Shown piece after piece: positions 8,695 through 17,154 of a DNA stretch of 64,000 nt; within the stretch, counting starts at the first letter, position 1; the number at the start of each line of letters is the position of its first letter. The stretch is taken from the NCBI GenBank assembly GCA_963739985.1, contig CAVUCE010000007.1, positions 186,001-250,000 on the forward strand. The letters run 5' to 3'. Source of the DNA: CAVUCE01 sp963739985 (lineage in GTDB: Bacteria > Bacteroidota > Ignavibacteria > Ignavibacteriales > Ignavibacteriaceae). The translations under genes were made by a program, and so were the position numbers. The notes below the pieces were generated by a model. That model was not told the DNA's origin and made no database searches. It was given only the letters and a program-made list of their open reading frames with translations.

Positions 8695-10188
8695 ATGCAA
8701 AGAAATGAAAAACCTCGCGTGCTAATTGTAGACGACGAAAAAGGGTTAAGACTTGGCACAAAAAGGTTATTAGAAAAAGAAGGTTACTCTGTTGCAACCG
8801 CGGAGAACGGTAATGAAGGAATCCTTGCCGGAACTTCGGAAGAATTTGACCTTGCTTTGATCGATCTAAAAATGCCGGATATTGATGGAATAGATGTTTT
8901 AAAAGCAATCAATAAAATTCATCCTAATACCATTTCCTATATTGTAACTGCATATGCTAGTTATGAAACTGCCATAGAAGCGACAAAGCTTGGCGCATTC
9001 GGGTACATATTAAAACCTTTTACTCCAGAAGAACTATTGTTCCAATTAAAACAAGGATACGATAGGCGACTTATTAAGATTGAAGCTGAAAACTGGAAAA
9101 AGGAAAGGGAAGAAAGACTACTTGAAGTTGCATTCGAAAAGACGAGACTCAATACAATTATAAATTCAATTAAAGATGGGGTTTTAGTTGTAAATAAAGA
9201 TGGTGAAGCGGTTTTATATAATCCCGGCGCTCTTAAGTATTTATCATTAGAAAAGATCGTTCTTGAGTCATATATAGTTGATAAGCTTCACCCTGAAGTT
9301 AGCGAACTTATAGATAAGTTTTTGCAATCCAATATCACTGAACAAAAATCTTATTCCAAACAAATAGAAATTAAACCAAGCGGAGAACTTTTTGTGGAAG
9401 CAACAGCCTCATCAGTTCTTCATTCAAACGGGAGTCTTGCCGGTGTAGCTTTAGTAATAAAGAATATAACGGCTATTAAAAAAATTGAGCATCTTAAATC
9501 ACAATTCGTTTCAATGGTTTCTCATGAACTTAAGGCTCCGTTAGCTGCTGTATTTGGATATCTAAAACTTCTGGATGATCCCTCAATTTCCCTATCTGAT
9601 GAACAGCGAAAAAATTTTATTGAGAGATCAGAATTTAGACTGGACTCACTTTTAAAAATGGTTAATGATTTACTCGATATTTCCAGAATGGAAATGAAGA
9701 CTGTTAAACGAGAGTTAATTAATCTAAATGTTGCGGATATAATAAGATCAATTGTAGAATTATTTCAAAATGAAATTAATAAACGCAATCTGAATTTAGA
9801 ATTTGTCTCCATACAAGATTTACCTTTTATACAGGCTGATAGTGAAGAAATTAACCGGCTTTTTACAAATTTGATAAGCAACGCTATTAAATATAATAGA
9901 GAAAATGGGACAATAAATATTTCGGTTAATTTTAATGAACATTTCGTTGTTGCTAGTATAGAAGATTCCGGGATCGGAATTAAAGAAGAAGAGCAACATA
10001 AATTGTTTCATGAATTTTATAGAGCCAGAAATGAATTTACAAAAGACATTAGCGGTACTGGGCTTGGGTTATCAATAGTTAAAAGAATTATTGATTCTTA
10101 TTCGGGTAAAATTGAATTGAAGAGTGAGTTTGGTAGAGGTACTAAAATTGTTGTCTCTCTACCATTCCAATTAAATTTGTCAAAATAA
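8695..10188 (+). CDS. Receiver-PAS-histidine kinase hybrid
   Basis: This is a cytoplasmic signalling protein of 497 residues without membrane segments. Residues 1-125 form a receiver (VDDEKG, phosphoacceptor in LIDLKMPD, ITAYAS-like switch, KPF). A charged coil follows, then a PAS domain (about 145-260; GVLVVNKDGEAVLYNPGA) and a histidine kinase with the H box MVSHELKAPL, N box NLISNAIKYN and G boxes DSGIGI and GTGLGLS. A receiver at the N-terminus means its kinase activity can be set by phosphate from another kinase, most simply the upstream sensory hydrogenase. This suggests a relay rather than a simple pair. It starts 67 bases after the first lone receiver. Confidence 0.9.
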   Translation: MQRNEKPRVLIVDDEKGLRLGTKRLLEKEGYSVATAENGNEGILAGTSEEFDLALIDLKMPDIDGIDVLKAINKIHPNTISYIVTAYASYETAIEATKLGAFGYILKPFTPEELLFQLKQGYDRRLIKIEAENWKKEREERLLEVAFEKTRLNTIINSIKDGVLVVNKDGEAVLYNPGALKYLSLEKIVLESYIVDKLHPEVSELIDKFLQSNITEQKSYSKQIEIKPSGELFVEATASSVLHSNGSLAGVALVIKNITAIKKIEHLKSQFVSMVSHELKAPLAAVFGYLKLLDDPSISLSDEQRKNFIERSEFRLDSLLKMVNDLLDISRMEMKTVKRELINLNVADIIRSIVELFQNEINKRNLNLEFVSIQDLPFIQADSEEINRLFTNLISNAIKYNRENGTINISVNFNEHFVVASIEDSGIGIKEEEQHKLFHEFYRARNEFTKDISGTGLGLSIVKRIIDSYSGKIELKSEFGRGTKIVVSLPFQLNLSK

Positions 10189-10260
10189 ATATGCATATGA
10201 GTTTTGGTTTAAGGTAGAACTAAAATAATATAAACATTAATTGATTTAGGGGATTTCAAT

Positions 10261-10641
10261 ATGACTAAAATTGCAATTATTGATGATGATCCTGATATCC
10301 TTGATGCAAGTACGCTAGTATTAAATTCGAAAGGTTTCGAGGTTATTACAGCTACAAATCCTGATGAAGGTTTTAAGTTAGTAAAAGAAAACTCTCCGGA
10401 TTTGATAATTCTGGATGTTATGATGAACGAACCAGACGACGGATTTTTCCTTGCGCAAAAATTTCGCAAAGCAAACATTCACATTCCCATTTTGATGTAC
10501 ACATCAGTTTCTAAGACTATCGGAATGGATTTTGGAATAAATGAACTCGTCCCGGTTGATGACTTTGTAGAAAAACCAATCTCACCAATGCTGCTCGTTG
10601 AGAAAGTTGAAAAATTGTTAAAACTTCATGTAAAGGAGTAA
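10261..10641 (+). CDS. Second single-domain response regulator
   Basis: This is a receiver-only protein of 126 residues with IDDDPD, phosphoacceptor in ILDVMMNE (about residue 52), MYTSVS and the Lys of VEKP. It resembles the lone receiver at 8217. An AGGGGA-like sequence precedes the ATG. Its stop is three bases from the next gene, the HydC of module 2, so the receiver heads or is embedded in the second hydrogenase operon. It probably receives phosphate from the hybrid kinase just upstream. It has no DNA-binding, enzymatic or other output domain, so its target may be a protein, possibly the hydrogenase itself. That last step is a guess. Confidence 0.9.
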   Translation: MTKIAIIDDDPDILDASTLVLNSKGFEVITATNPDEGFKLVKENSPDLIILDVMMNEPDDGFFLAQKFRKANIHIPILMYTSVSKTIGMDFGINELVPVDDFVEKPISPMLLVEKVEKLLKLHVKE

Positions 10642-10644
10642 GCC

Positions 10645-11118
10645 ATGTTGGTATTAGAAAAAAATGCATTGTCTGAAGAGATTGAGTTTCTGGTAACACA
10701 ATATGGAAGTGAAAGGTCTTCTTTATTACAAATACTTCAGGCGGTTCAAAGGAAACATAAATATATTTCAGACTTTGCTCAGCAGGAAGTTGCCAGGCTG
10801 CTAAGTATTCATCCTGTTGAAGTTGAAAGCGTTATATCTTTCTATTCATTTCTCCATTCAAAACCGAGCGGAAGAAACATTGTTCGTTTATGTAGAACAA
10901 TTGCTTGCGACATGAGCGGAAAAGATAAAGTCGAAATAGCTGTTAAAAGAGAACTCGGAATAGATTTCGGAGAAACAACAAAGGACAAGCGAATAACACT
11001 AGAGTTTACAAATTGTTTGGGGCTATGCGATCAAGGGCCTGCAATGCTTGTGAATGAAAGAGTTTATACGAAGCTCGATCCGGAAACTGCCGTTCTTATA
11101 TTGAATGAGATAAAATAG
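10645..11118 (+). CDS. hydC: HydC, NuoE-like [2Fe-2S] subunit of hydrogenase module 2
   Basis: This is a thioredoxin-like [2Fe-2S] subunit of 157 residues, with ligands in CRTIAC and CLGLC. The start is well marked by AAGGAG seven bases upstream. It is tightly packed between the lone receiver (3-base gap) and the second hydB (8-base gap). It is only moderately similar to the first hydC in this window: the cysteine pattern is conserved, but the sequence around it differs (DMSGK against HVKNS). The two modules are therefore old paralogues or separately acquired rather than a fresh duplication. Confidence 0.92.
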   Translation: MLVLEKNALSEEIEFLVTQYGSERSSLLQILQAVQRKHKYISDFAQQEVARLLSIHPVEVESVISFYSFLHSKPSGRNIVRLCRTIACDMSGKDKVEIAVKRELGIDFGETTKDKRITLEFTNCLGLCDQGPAMLVNERVYTKLDPETAVLILNEIK

Positions 11119-11126
11119 GAGAAAAA

Positions 11127-12347
11127 ATGGAAGAATTACTAAAAGAAAAGAAAAGAATCGGTCCTGTTTTATTCTCAAAGTATAATCAGGGCGAGGGAGT
11201 TAAAAAAGCTCTTGAGTTAGGTAGAGAAAACATTTTATTCGAATTAAAATCTTCGGGATTAAAAGGTCGCGGAGGTGCCGGGTTTCCTACAGCTACTAAA
11301 TGGATGTTGACGGCAGCATCCGTTTCGGATAAAAAATTTATTGTTTGCAACGCTGATGAAGGCGAACCGGGAACATTTAAAGATAGAGTATTACTACTTG
11401 AATATCCTGAATTAGTTTTTGAAGGTATGGTTATCGCAGGATACACAATCGGAGCAAAGACTGGTATTATATATCTGCGTGGCGAATATGAATATATGTT
11501 GAAGTCACTGGAAGATTATCTTCAAAAAATGAGAGACGAAAATTTATTAGGTAGTAAAATATTAGGCAAAAAGGATTTTAATTTTGATATTTCGATTAGA
11601 TTAGGTTCCGGAGCTTATGTTTGCGGAGAAGAAACAGCGCTAATAGAATCCCTAGAAGGTTATAGAGGAGAACCGAGAAATCGCCCGCCATATCCTGTAA
11701 ACACAGGTTATATGGGACATCCAACTGTTGTAAATAATGTAGAAACTCTTGCCTCCGTTCCTCACATAATTATGAAAGGCGGAGAATGGTATAAAGAATG
11801 CGGGACAAGTAAATCTTCAGGTTCCAAATTATTTTCCGTTTCTGGTGATTGTGAAAAACCGGGTGTGTACGAACTTCCCTGGGGAACTAGTATAAAAGAA
11901 TTATTGGAACTTGTTGGTGCTAAGAATACGAAAGCAGTACAAGTAGGAGGAGCTTCAGGAACTTGCATTCCCAAATCTCAATTCGATAGAGTGCTTGCTT
12001 ATGAAGATGCTGCTACAGGCGGTTCGATAATGATATTTAACGAAAGCCGTAGCATGTTAAAAGTTTTAAAAAACTTCATGGAATTCTTTGTCGAGGAATC
12101 TTGCGGTCAATGCACACCTTGTAGAATAGGAAATGTAAAATTGCTTGAAGGTGTTGAAAGCATAGAAAAAGGCGATTATACATTTGCTCATATAAATAAC
12201 TTAAAAGAACTAGGTAAAACAATGCAAGTAGCATCAAAGTGCGGATTAGGTCAGTCAAGTCCAAACTCATTTATTTCAATTCTGGAAAATTTTAAGGAAG
12301 AAATTTTCGGCTCAAACGGAAAGGGAAAAAATAATGGTAAAGCGTGA
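11127..12347 (+). CDS. hydB: HydB, short NuoF-like flavoprotein subunit of module 2
   Basis: This NADH/FMN-binding subunit of 406 residues consists essentially of the NuoF core. It has the nucleotide loop GRGGAGFPTATKW, GEETAL and the N3 [4Fe-4S] site CGQCTPC with a distal CGLGQ. It lacks the N-terminal thioredoxin-like [2Fe-2S] domain, the cysteine-rich leader and the C-terminal 2x[4Fe-4S] ferredoxin domain of the first HydB (661 residues). A good AGGAG precedes the ATG, and its last 14 bases overlap the next gene. Without the ferredoxin-like tail the complex may be a simple NADH-linked hydrogenase rather than a bifurcating one. That is an inference from domain content. Confidence 0.92.
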   Translation: MEELLKEKKRIGPVLFSKYNQGEGVKKALELGRENILFELKSSGLKGRGGAGFPTATKWMLTAASVSDKKFIVCNADEGEPGTFKDRVLLLEYPELVFEGMVIAGYTIGAKTGIIYLRGEYEYMLKSLEDYLQKMRDENLLGSKILGKKDFNFDISIRLGSGAYVCGEETALIESLEGYRGEPRNRPPYPVNTGYMGHPTVVNNVETLASVPHIIMKGGEWYKECGTSKSSGSKLFSVSGDCEKPGVYELPWGTSIKELLELVGAKNTKAVQVGGASGTCIPKSQFDRVLAYEDAATGGSIMIFNESRSMLKVLKNFMEFFVEESCGQCTPCRIGNVKLLEGVESIEKGDYTFAHINNLKELGKTMQVASKCGLGQSSPNSFISILENFKEEIFGSNGKGKNNGKA

Positions 12348-14211
12348 AAACATTAGAGTTCCTGTTAGTCAACAACCTCACGTAGTTGATAAACCAGAAG
12401 ATACCTCAGCAATTGGTGGAACCGTAAGTATTCAAATAAATGAGAAAAAATTTTCAGTTCCACTCGGAACAACTATACTTGAAGCCTGTCGGCAAAATCA
12501 AATTCATATTCCAACTCTTTGCCATCATCAGGATTTATGTATTGCCGGAGTTTGTAGAGTTTGCGTTGTTGATGTTGAAGGTATGAGAACATTGCAAACA
12601 TCCTGTTCTTTTCCAATCACTTCGCCTATTAAAATTAATACTTCAACACCTATGGTTAGAAAAGCAAGAAGGCATATTATCGATCTTTTACTAAGTGAAC
12701 ATTATGGTGAATGTTACTCATGTTTTAGAAACGGAAATTGTGAATTACAAAACCTTGCAAAAGAATACGGAGTTGACAGTTTTACATTTGGGCACATTGA
12801 TTCTCCAAAATATGAAGTGGATAAATCATCGGCTGCAGTTGTCAGAGATATGAATAAATGTATCCTTTGCAGGCGTTGTGTAAGAACTTGCATTGATCTT
12901 CAGGAAGTAGGTGTTTTGGAAGCAATTGAACGCGGCCATGAAACCCATGTCGGAACTTTTTTAGATAAACCGCTTGCCGATGTTATCTGTATAAATTGCG
13001 GACAATGCATAAATCGTTGTCCCACAGCAGCGCTAAGAGCTAACGATCCTTCCGATGAAATTTGGAATGCAATTGATAATCCCAATAAACATGTCATAAT
13101 TCAAACCGCTCCATCTCCCAGAGCAGCAATCGGAGAAGAATTTGGAATAGAACCGGGACACTCTTTTACGGGTGAGCTAAATACTGCATTAAGAAGGATT
13201 GGCTTCGATAGAGTTTTTGATACAAATTTTACAGCTGATTTGACAATTATGGAAGAAGGTACAGAGTTATTAAATCGTATAAAAAAAGTGGTTGTTGACG
13301 GAGATGAATCTGTAAAACTACCCCAATTTACTTCTTGCTCTCCCGGCTGGGTAAAGTTTATAGAACATTTTTATCCGGAATATTTGGATTACTTATCAAC
13401 GGCAAAATCTCCTCAACAGATGTTTGGCGCATTGATCAAAACTTTTTATGCAGAAGAAGCAAAAATTAACCCGGAAGATATTGTAACAGTTGCCTTAATG
13501 CCATGCGCGGCAAAAAAGTTTGAATGTAATCGTCCTGAAATGCAAGCATCCGGATTTAAAGATGTTGATTATGGATTAACCACAAGAGAGATGGCAAAGA
13601 TGATTCGGGAAGCAGGTATATATTTACCTGAAATGCCGAAATCGATTTTTGATGAACCTTTTGGCGATGCCTCAGGTGCGGGGTTAATTTTCGGCGCAAC
13701 CGGCGGTGTTATGGAAGCAGCACTTAGAACAGTTTATGAATTGGTAACCGGAAGAGTTGTTCCGTTTGAGAATCTTAAAATTGAACCATGTCGTGGATTT
13801 GAAGGTGTCAAACAAGCTTCTGTAAAGCTTGAGGAGTGTGTTGAGGAATATAAATTTCTAGAAGGCGTTGAATTAAAGTTTGTAGTTGCACATGGAACTG
13901 CTAACGCTAAAAAAGTAATGGAAATGTTAAAAAACGGCGAATTAAATGACGTGCATTTTGTGGAAATTATGGCTTGTCCCGGCGGCTGTTTAGGCGGCGG
14001 CGGTCAGCCTATTCCAACATCAGAAGAAATACGAGAGAAAAGGGCGCAAGCAATTTATGCGGAAGAAGAATCACTCCCGATTAGAAAATCTCATGAAAAT
14101 CCGCACGTAAAATATATCTATGAGAATTTCTTAACAGAGGGTCCGTGTGGAAAATTATCCCATAAATTGTTACATACTCATTATATTAAAAGAGGAAAAT
14201 ATATTTCTTAG
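12334..14211 (+). CDS. hydA: HydA, catalytic [FeFe]-hydrogenase subunit of module 2
   Basis: This catalytic subunit has 625 residues, with about 25 extra at the N-terminus. It carries the N-terminal [2Fe-2S] domain, the His-Cys3 cluster site (HYGECYSC), two [4Fe-4S] motifs (CILCRRC and CINCGQC) and the H-domain. L2 is MPC (C391) and L3 is MACPGGC (C548, C552). L1 reads TSCSPGW: the relay cysteine is present (C335), but the next position, a cluster-ligand Cys in the canonical motif TSCCPxW, is Ser336. The first HydA in this locus has the canonical pair. Its start overlaps hydB by 14 bases, with AAAGGGA as a Shine-Dalgarno. A hairpin lies downstream at 14278. Confidence 0.94.
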   Translation: MVKRENIRVPVSQQPHVVDKPEDTSAIGGTVSIQINEKKFSVPLGTTILEACRQNQIHIPTLCHHQDLCIAGVCRVCVVDVEGMRTLQTSCSFPITSPIKINTSTPMVRKARRHIIDLLLSEHYGECYSCFRNGNCELQNLAKEYGVDSFTFGHIDSPKYEVDKSSAAVVRDMNKCILCRRCVRTCIDLQEVGVLEAIERGHETHVGTFLDKPLADVICINCGQCINRCPTAALRANDPSDEIWNAIDNPNKHVIIQTAPSPRAAIGEEFGIEPGHSFTGELNTALRRIGFDRVFDTNFTADLTIMEEGTELLNRIKKVVVDGDESVKLPQFTSCSPGWVKFIEHFYPEYLDYLSTAKSPQQMFGALIKTFYAEEAKINPEDIVTVALMPCAAKKFECNRPEMQASGFKDVDYGLTTREMAKMIREAGIYLPEMPKSIFDEPFGDASGAGLIFGATGGVMEAALRTVYELVTGRVVPFENLKIEPCRGFEGVKQASVKLEECVEEYKFLEGVELKFVVAHGTANAKKVMEMLKNGELNDVHFVEIMACPGGCLGGGGQPIPTSEEIREKRAQAIYAEEESLPIRKSHENPHVKYIYENFLTEGPCGKLSHKLLHTHYIKRGKYIS

Positions 14212-14277
14212 AATTATCTCACCTCCCGGTAGTGTTATAACCGGTGAATTACGAAAATACATAAACGCAATCCAATA

Positions 14278-14312
14278 GCTCCTTCTGTTATTTTGAAGGA
14301 GCACTTATTCTT
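14278..14312 (+). terminator. Terminator candidate after hydrogenase module 2
   Basis: Stem arms GCTCCTTC and GAAGGAGC enclose a 9-base loop, and a moderately T-rich tail (ACTTATTCTTA) follows. It lies 67 bases after the hydA stop and 40 bases before the next gene. A weaker stem (CCGGT/ACCGG, 14226-14244) precedes it. Confidence 0.55.
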
Positions 14313-14351
14313 ATCGAATATTGATAAGATTAAAATAAAAAGGGGAATTGG

Positions 14352-15743
14352 ATGATTACATTAGTTCCGGCTTGGGCGCGTTACTATAATGAATTTTGGG
14401 AAGCTGTTAGGATTAGGAACCTTTGGCTGATAAAGCTTCGTTACGGTGCTGTATTAATGCTTTTTGCTTTTTTAACAAGTTCTGAATTTCTTCTTGGAAT
14501 TACGTTTACAGAAGATCAAATAAATTCAATTTTAGTCATCAACCTTTCAATTTTATTTTACAATTTCCTTTTGCACTGGCTACGCAGATATATTAAAGGT
14601 CAAATCGGTCAATTCAACCCTCTTCATTTTTCACTCGTTCAAATGCTTCTTGATTTATGCGCACTTTTCCTTTTGGTTTATTATACCGGCGGAATTGAGA
14701 CTCCGCTTTTTATGCTGTTTGTTTTCCATATGATTATAGGAAGTATGATTCTACCGGGAACGGTTATTTATTCAATGGCTGTGTTGCTGATATTAATTTT
14801 CGGTGCTTTAATTTCCTCTGAGTATTATAATTTTATTCCGCATCATTCAATTGGTGGATTATTGGAATATCCTCTTTACAACAATTTCAATTTTATTGTT
14901 TCATACTTTACGGTATTTAGTTTCGTAATAATTATTAGTGTGTTTCTTGCAAATAGGATTGCTAATCAATTATATATAATAGAGCAAAAATTAGTTGAGT
15001 CAATTGAGAAATTGAAAGCTGCTGAGACTGAGAAACAAAGATATGTGATGGGAGTTGTGCATGAAATTAAAACACCTCTTGCGGCTGTACATTCATATCT
15101 AGATGTGATCTTGCATGGATTTCTAGGGGAGGTTGACAGTAATATCTCGGCTAAACTTTGTCGCGCAAGAACAAGATCAGCCGAAGCAATAAAGCTAACA
15201 AACGATGTGTTAAAGGTATCAAAGTTAAGATTGCTTGATGAAATATCGCAGCAGGTTGTGAATATACCGGATATAATTGGACAAATACTAGACGGGCAGA
15301 AAGATAATATAGAATCGAAAAAATTGTTACTTAAAACTAAATATGATTTAAAAAATAATGGAAAGATAGTTGGAGATACAATGCTTTTGGAAATAGCATT
15401 TTCTAATATCATTAGTAATGCTATAAAATATGGAAACGAAAACGGGATTGTTGAAATTATATTAAAAGATAATGAAACCGGAATGGAAATTGAAGTCTCT
15501 GACAATGGCATTGGGATTCCGGAATTAGAAATAAAAAAGATTTTCAATGACTTTTACAGAGCATCTAATATTAAGCAAAAGGGATATGAAGGAACAGGCC
15601 TTGGACTTTCCATAATTAAACAAATCATAGAACGACACGGCGGTAAAGTATCAATTTTAAGTCCTTCAAAATTAGGAAATGCTCAAAATCCAGGAATTTC
15701 ATTAAGAGTATTTTTACCATATGCAAAAAAAATTAGGAGATAA
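14352..15743 (+). CDS. RegB/PrrB-like membrane sensor histidine kinase
   Basis: This is an integral membrane kinase of 463 residues. About five to six hydrophobic segments span residues 30-205. The segment around position 118 contains TGGIETP next to FMLFVFHM, resembling the quinone-sensing GGxxNPF loop of RegB/PrrB redox kinases. A coil is followed by the kinase: H237 in VVHEIKTPL, NIISNAIKYG, DNGIGI and GTGLGLS. No response regulator is adjacent. GGGGA precedes the ATG. It sits between the hydrogenases and the cytochrome genes, which fits sensing of the membrane redox state. The RegB comparison rests on this motif only. Confidence 0.88.
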   Translation: MITLVPAWARYYNEFWEAVRIRNLWLIKLRYGAVLMLFAFLTSSEFLLGITFTEDQINSILVINLSILFYNFLLHWLRRYIKGQIGQFNPLHFSLVQMLLDLCALFLLVYYTGGIETPLFMLFVFHMIIGSMILPGTVIYSMAVLLILIFGALISSEYYNFIPHHSIGGLLEYPLYNNFNFIVSYFTVFSFVIIISVFLANRIANQLYIIEQKLVESIEKLKAAETEKQRYVMGVVHEIKTPLAAVHSYLDVILHGFLGEVDSNISAKLCRARTRSAEAIKLTNDVLKVSKLRLLDEISQQVVNIPDIIGQILDGQKDNIESKKLLLKTKYDLKNNGKIVGDTMLLEIAFSNIISNAIKYGNENGIVEIILKDNETGMEIEVSDNGIGIPELEIKKIFNDFYRASNIKQKGYEGTGLGLSIIKQIIERHGGKVSILSPSKLGNAQNPGISLRVFLPYAKKIRR

Positions 15744-15787
15744 TAATTGACTGAACCTTAAACACAACATTAATAAAAGGGGGAAAT

Positions 15788-17146
15788 ATGAAGACACTTA
15801 ATATTATGGTTAGTGCGTTTATATTAATCATTACAATTTGTTCTCAACCGAGTGCGCAGGTTAAAGCCGGCGAGGAGTCGCTTGGTACAAAGAAGTATGA
15901 TGATTTTCAAACTCCTAAATTCTGTGGGACATCCTGCCATACTGATTTTTACCAGCAATGGAGCCAGGCAATGATGTCACAGGCTTATACTCATCATTGG
16001 GATGAAATTGAATACTTTAAACTTGCGATTCCCCATGCTGAAAAAGATAATATTGTTGCAGGCGTAAAAGCGGGATGTAACGGATGCCATTCGCCTCTAG
16101 CTTTCATGTCCGGTGATATCCCACCTCAAAAACCGGAGAAAATGACACGCGCTAATGAATCGGTTTCCTGCGATATTTGTCATACCGTAACCGGCTTTAG
16201 CGGAGATGTACCGCATAATTTTAATTTTGTATCAGAACCTGGAAATACAAAATACGGACCACGTGATGCTCCTAATTCACCTGAACACAATACTGTAAAA
16301 TCGGAATTTCTGAAAGAAGCAGAATTTTGTGGAACCTGTCATAATGAAAAAGATCCGTACGGAGTTTGGGTAAAATCAACACACCTTGAATGGAAAGAGG
16401 GACCTTACTCAAAAGAAGGTGTGAAATGCCATAATTGTCACATGACTTACGCCCAAGGAAAATCCGCAGCTATGGGAAATTCATATTCTGATGTTCGTCA
16501 ACATCTTTTTCATGGTGCTCATGATCCGGGAAAAATTAAGGGAACTATTGAGTTGAGAATTCATCCGGATATTAGAGTAGTTGAGCCGGGTGAAAAAATC
16601 AAATTTACGGTCGCACTATTTAATCAAAAAACGGGACATAAATTTCCTACTGGTTCTGTTGAAGATAGGATTGTATGGATGCATGTAGAAGCTGTTGATG
16701 CAAAAGGGAATATATATCATTTGCCGGTTGATAAAAAAGGATTTGATGGTGAAAACTATACAATTGGATCCGACGAATTGGCATATCAAGATATGGGTAT
16801 TGCCTTAGACGATCCCAACTTTAAGGGAGTTCAGAGAGACGGAATTCCAATCGGTGATAGGATTTTTCGAATGCCATATTTTGACCCGCAAGGAAGAATG
16901 ACAATTCAGCAATGGAATACAAAAGAGTTGGGAGTTGATTACCGCATCGGACCACGCGAGACAAAATTGGAAACACTTACTTTTAACGTACCTGTTAACG
17001 CCGCTCCGGGTGAAATGAAAGTAACAGCAGTTCTAAATTATCAAAAACTTGTAAAACCTGTCGCGGATTTTCTTGGTGTACCGGAAGAGGAATCTGAGAT
17101 TATAAAAGTAAATGAGCATTCAACTAACGTTACCATACTTGATTAG
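15788..17146 (+). CDS. Exported five-heme c-type cytochrome (c554-like)
   Basis: The protein is exported: a signal peptide occupies about residues 1-24. There are five heme attachment motifs: C46-x3-C50-H51 (one residue longer than usual), then CNGCH at 97, CDICH at 128, CGTCH at 181 and CHNCH at 214. The spacing resembles the cytochrome c554 family. Residues after about 255 are heme-free and predicted mainly beta, with an Ig-like flavour (VVEPGEKIKFTVALFNQKTGHKFP). The role is probably periplasmic or surface electron transfer. The gene precedes the heme-barrel protein by 8 bases and lies downstream of a redox kinase. The donor and acceptor cannot be read from sequence. GGGGG precedes the ATG. 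Confidence 0.88.
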   Translation: MKTLNIMVSAFILIITICSQPSAQVKAGEESLGTKKYDDFQTPKFCGTSCHTDFYQQWSQAMMSQAYTHHWDEIEYFKLAIPHAEKDNIVAGVKAGCNGCHSPLAFMSGDIPPQKPEKMTRANESVSCDICHTVTGFSGDVPHNFNFVSEPGNTKYGPRDAPNSPEHNTVKSEFLKEAEFCGTCHNEKDPYGVWVKSTHLEWKEGPYSKEGVKCHNCHMTYAQGKSAAMGNSYSDVRQHLFHGAHDPGKIKGTIELRIHPDIRVVEPGEKIKFTVALFNQKTGHKFPTGSVEDRIVWMHVEAVDAKGNIYHLPVDKKGFDGENYTIGSDELAYQDMGIALDDPNFKGVQRDGIPIGDRIFRMPYFDPQGRMTIQQWNTKELGVDYRIGPRETKLETLTFNVPVNAAPGEMKVTAVLNYQKLVKPVADFLGVPEEESEIIKVNEHSTNVTILD

Positions 17147-17154
17147 GGGGCAAT

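Noticed and set aside
14966..15547. A 193-residue minus-strand gene opposite the membrane kinase
   Set aside because: It is antisense to the conserved kinase domain, and its low-complexity Ser/Ile-rich sequence is typical of a shadow frame.
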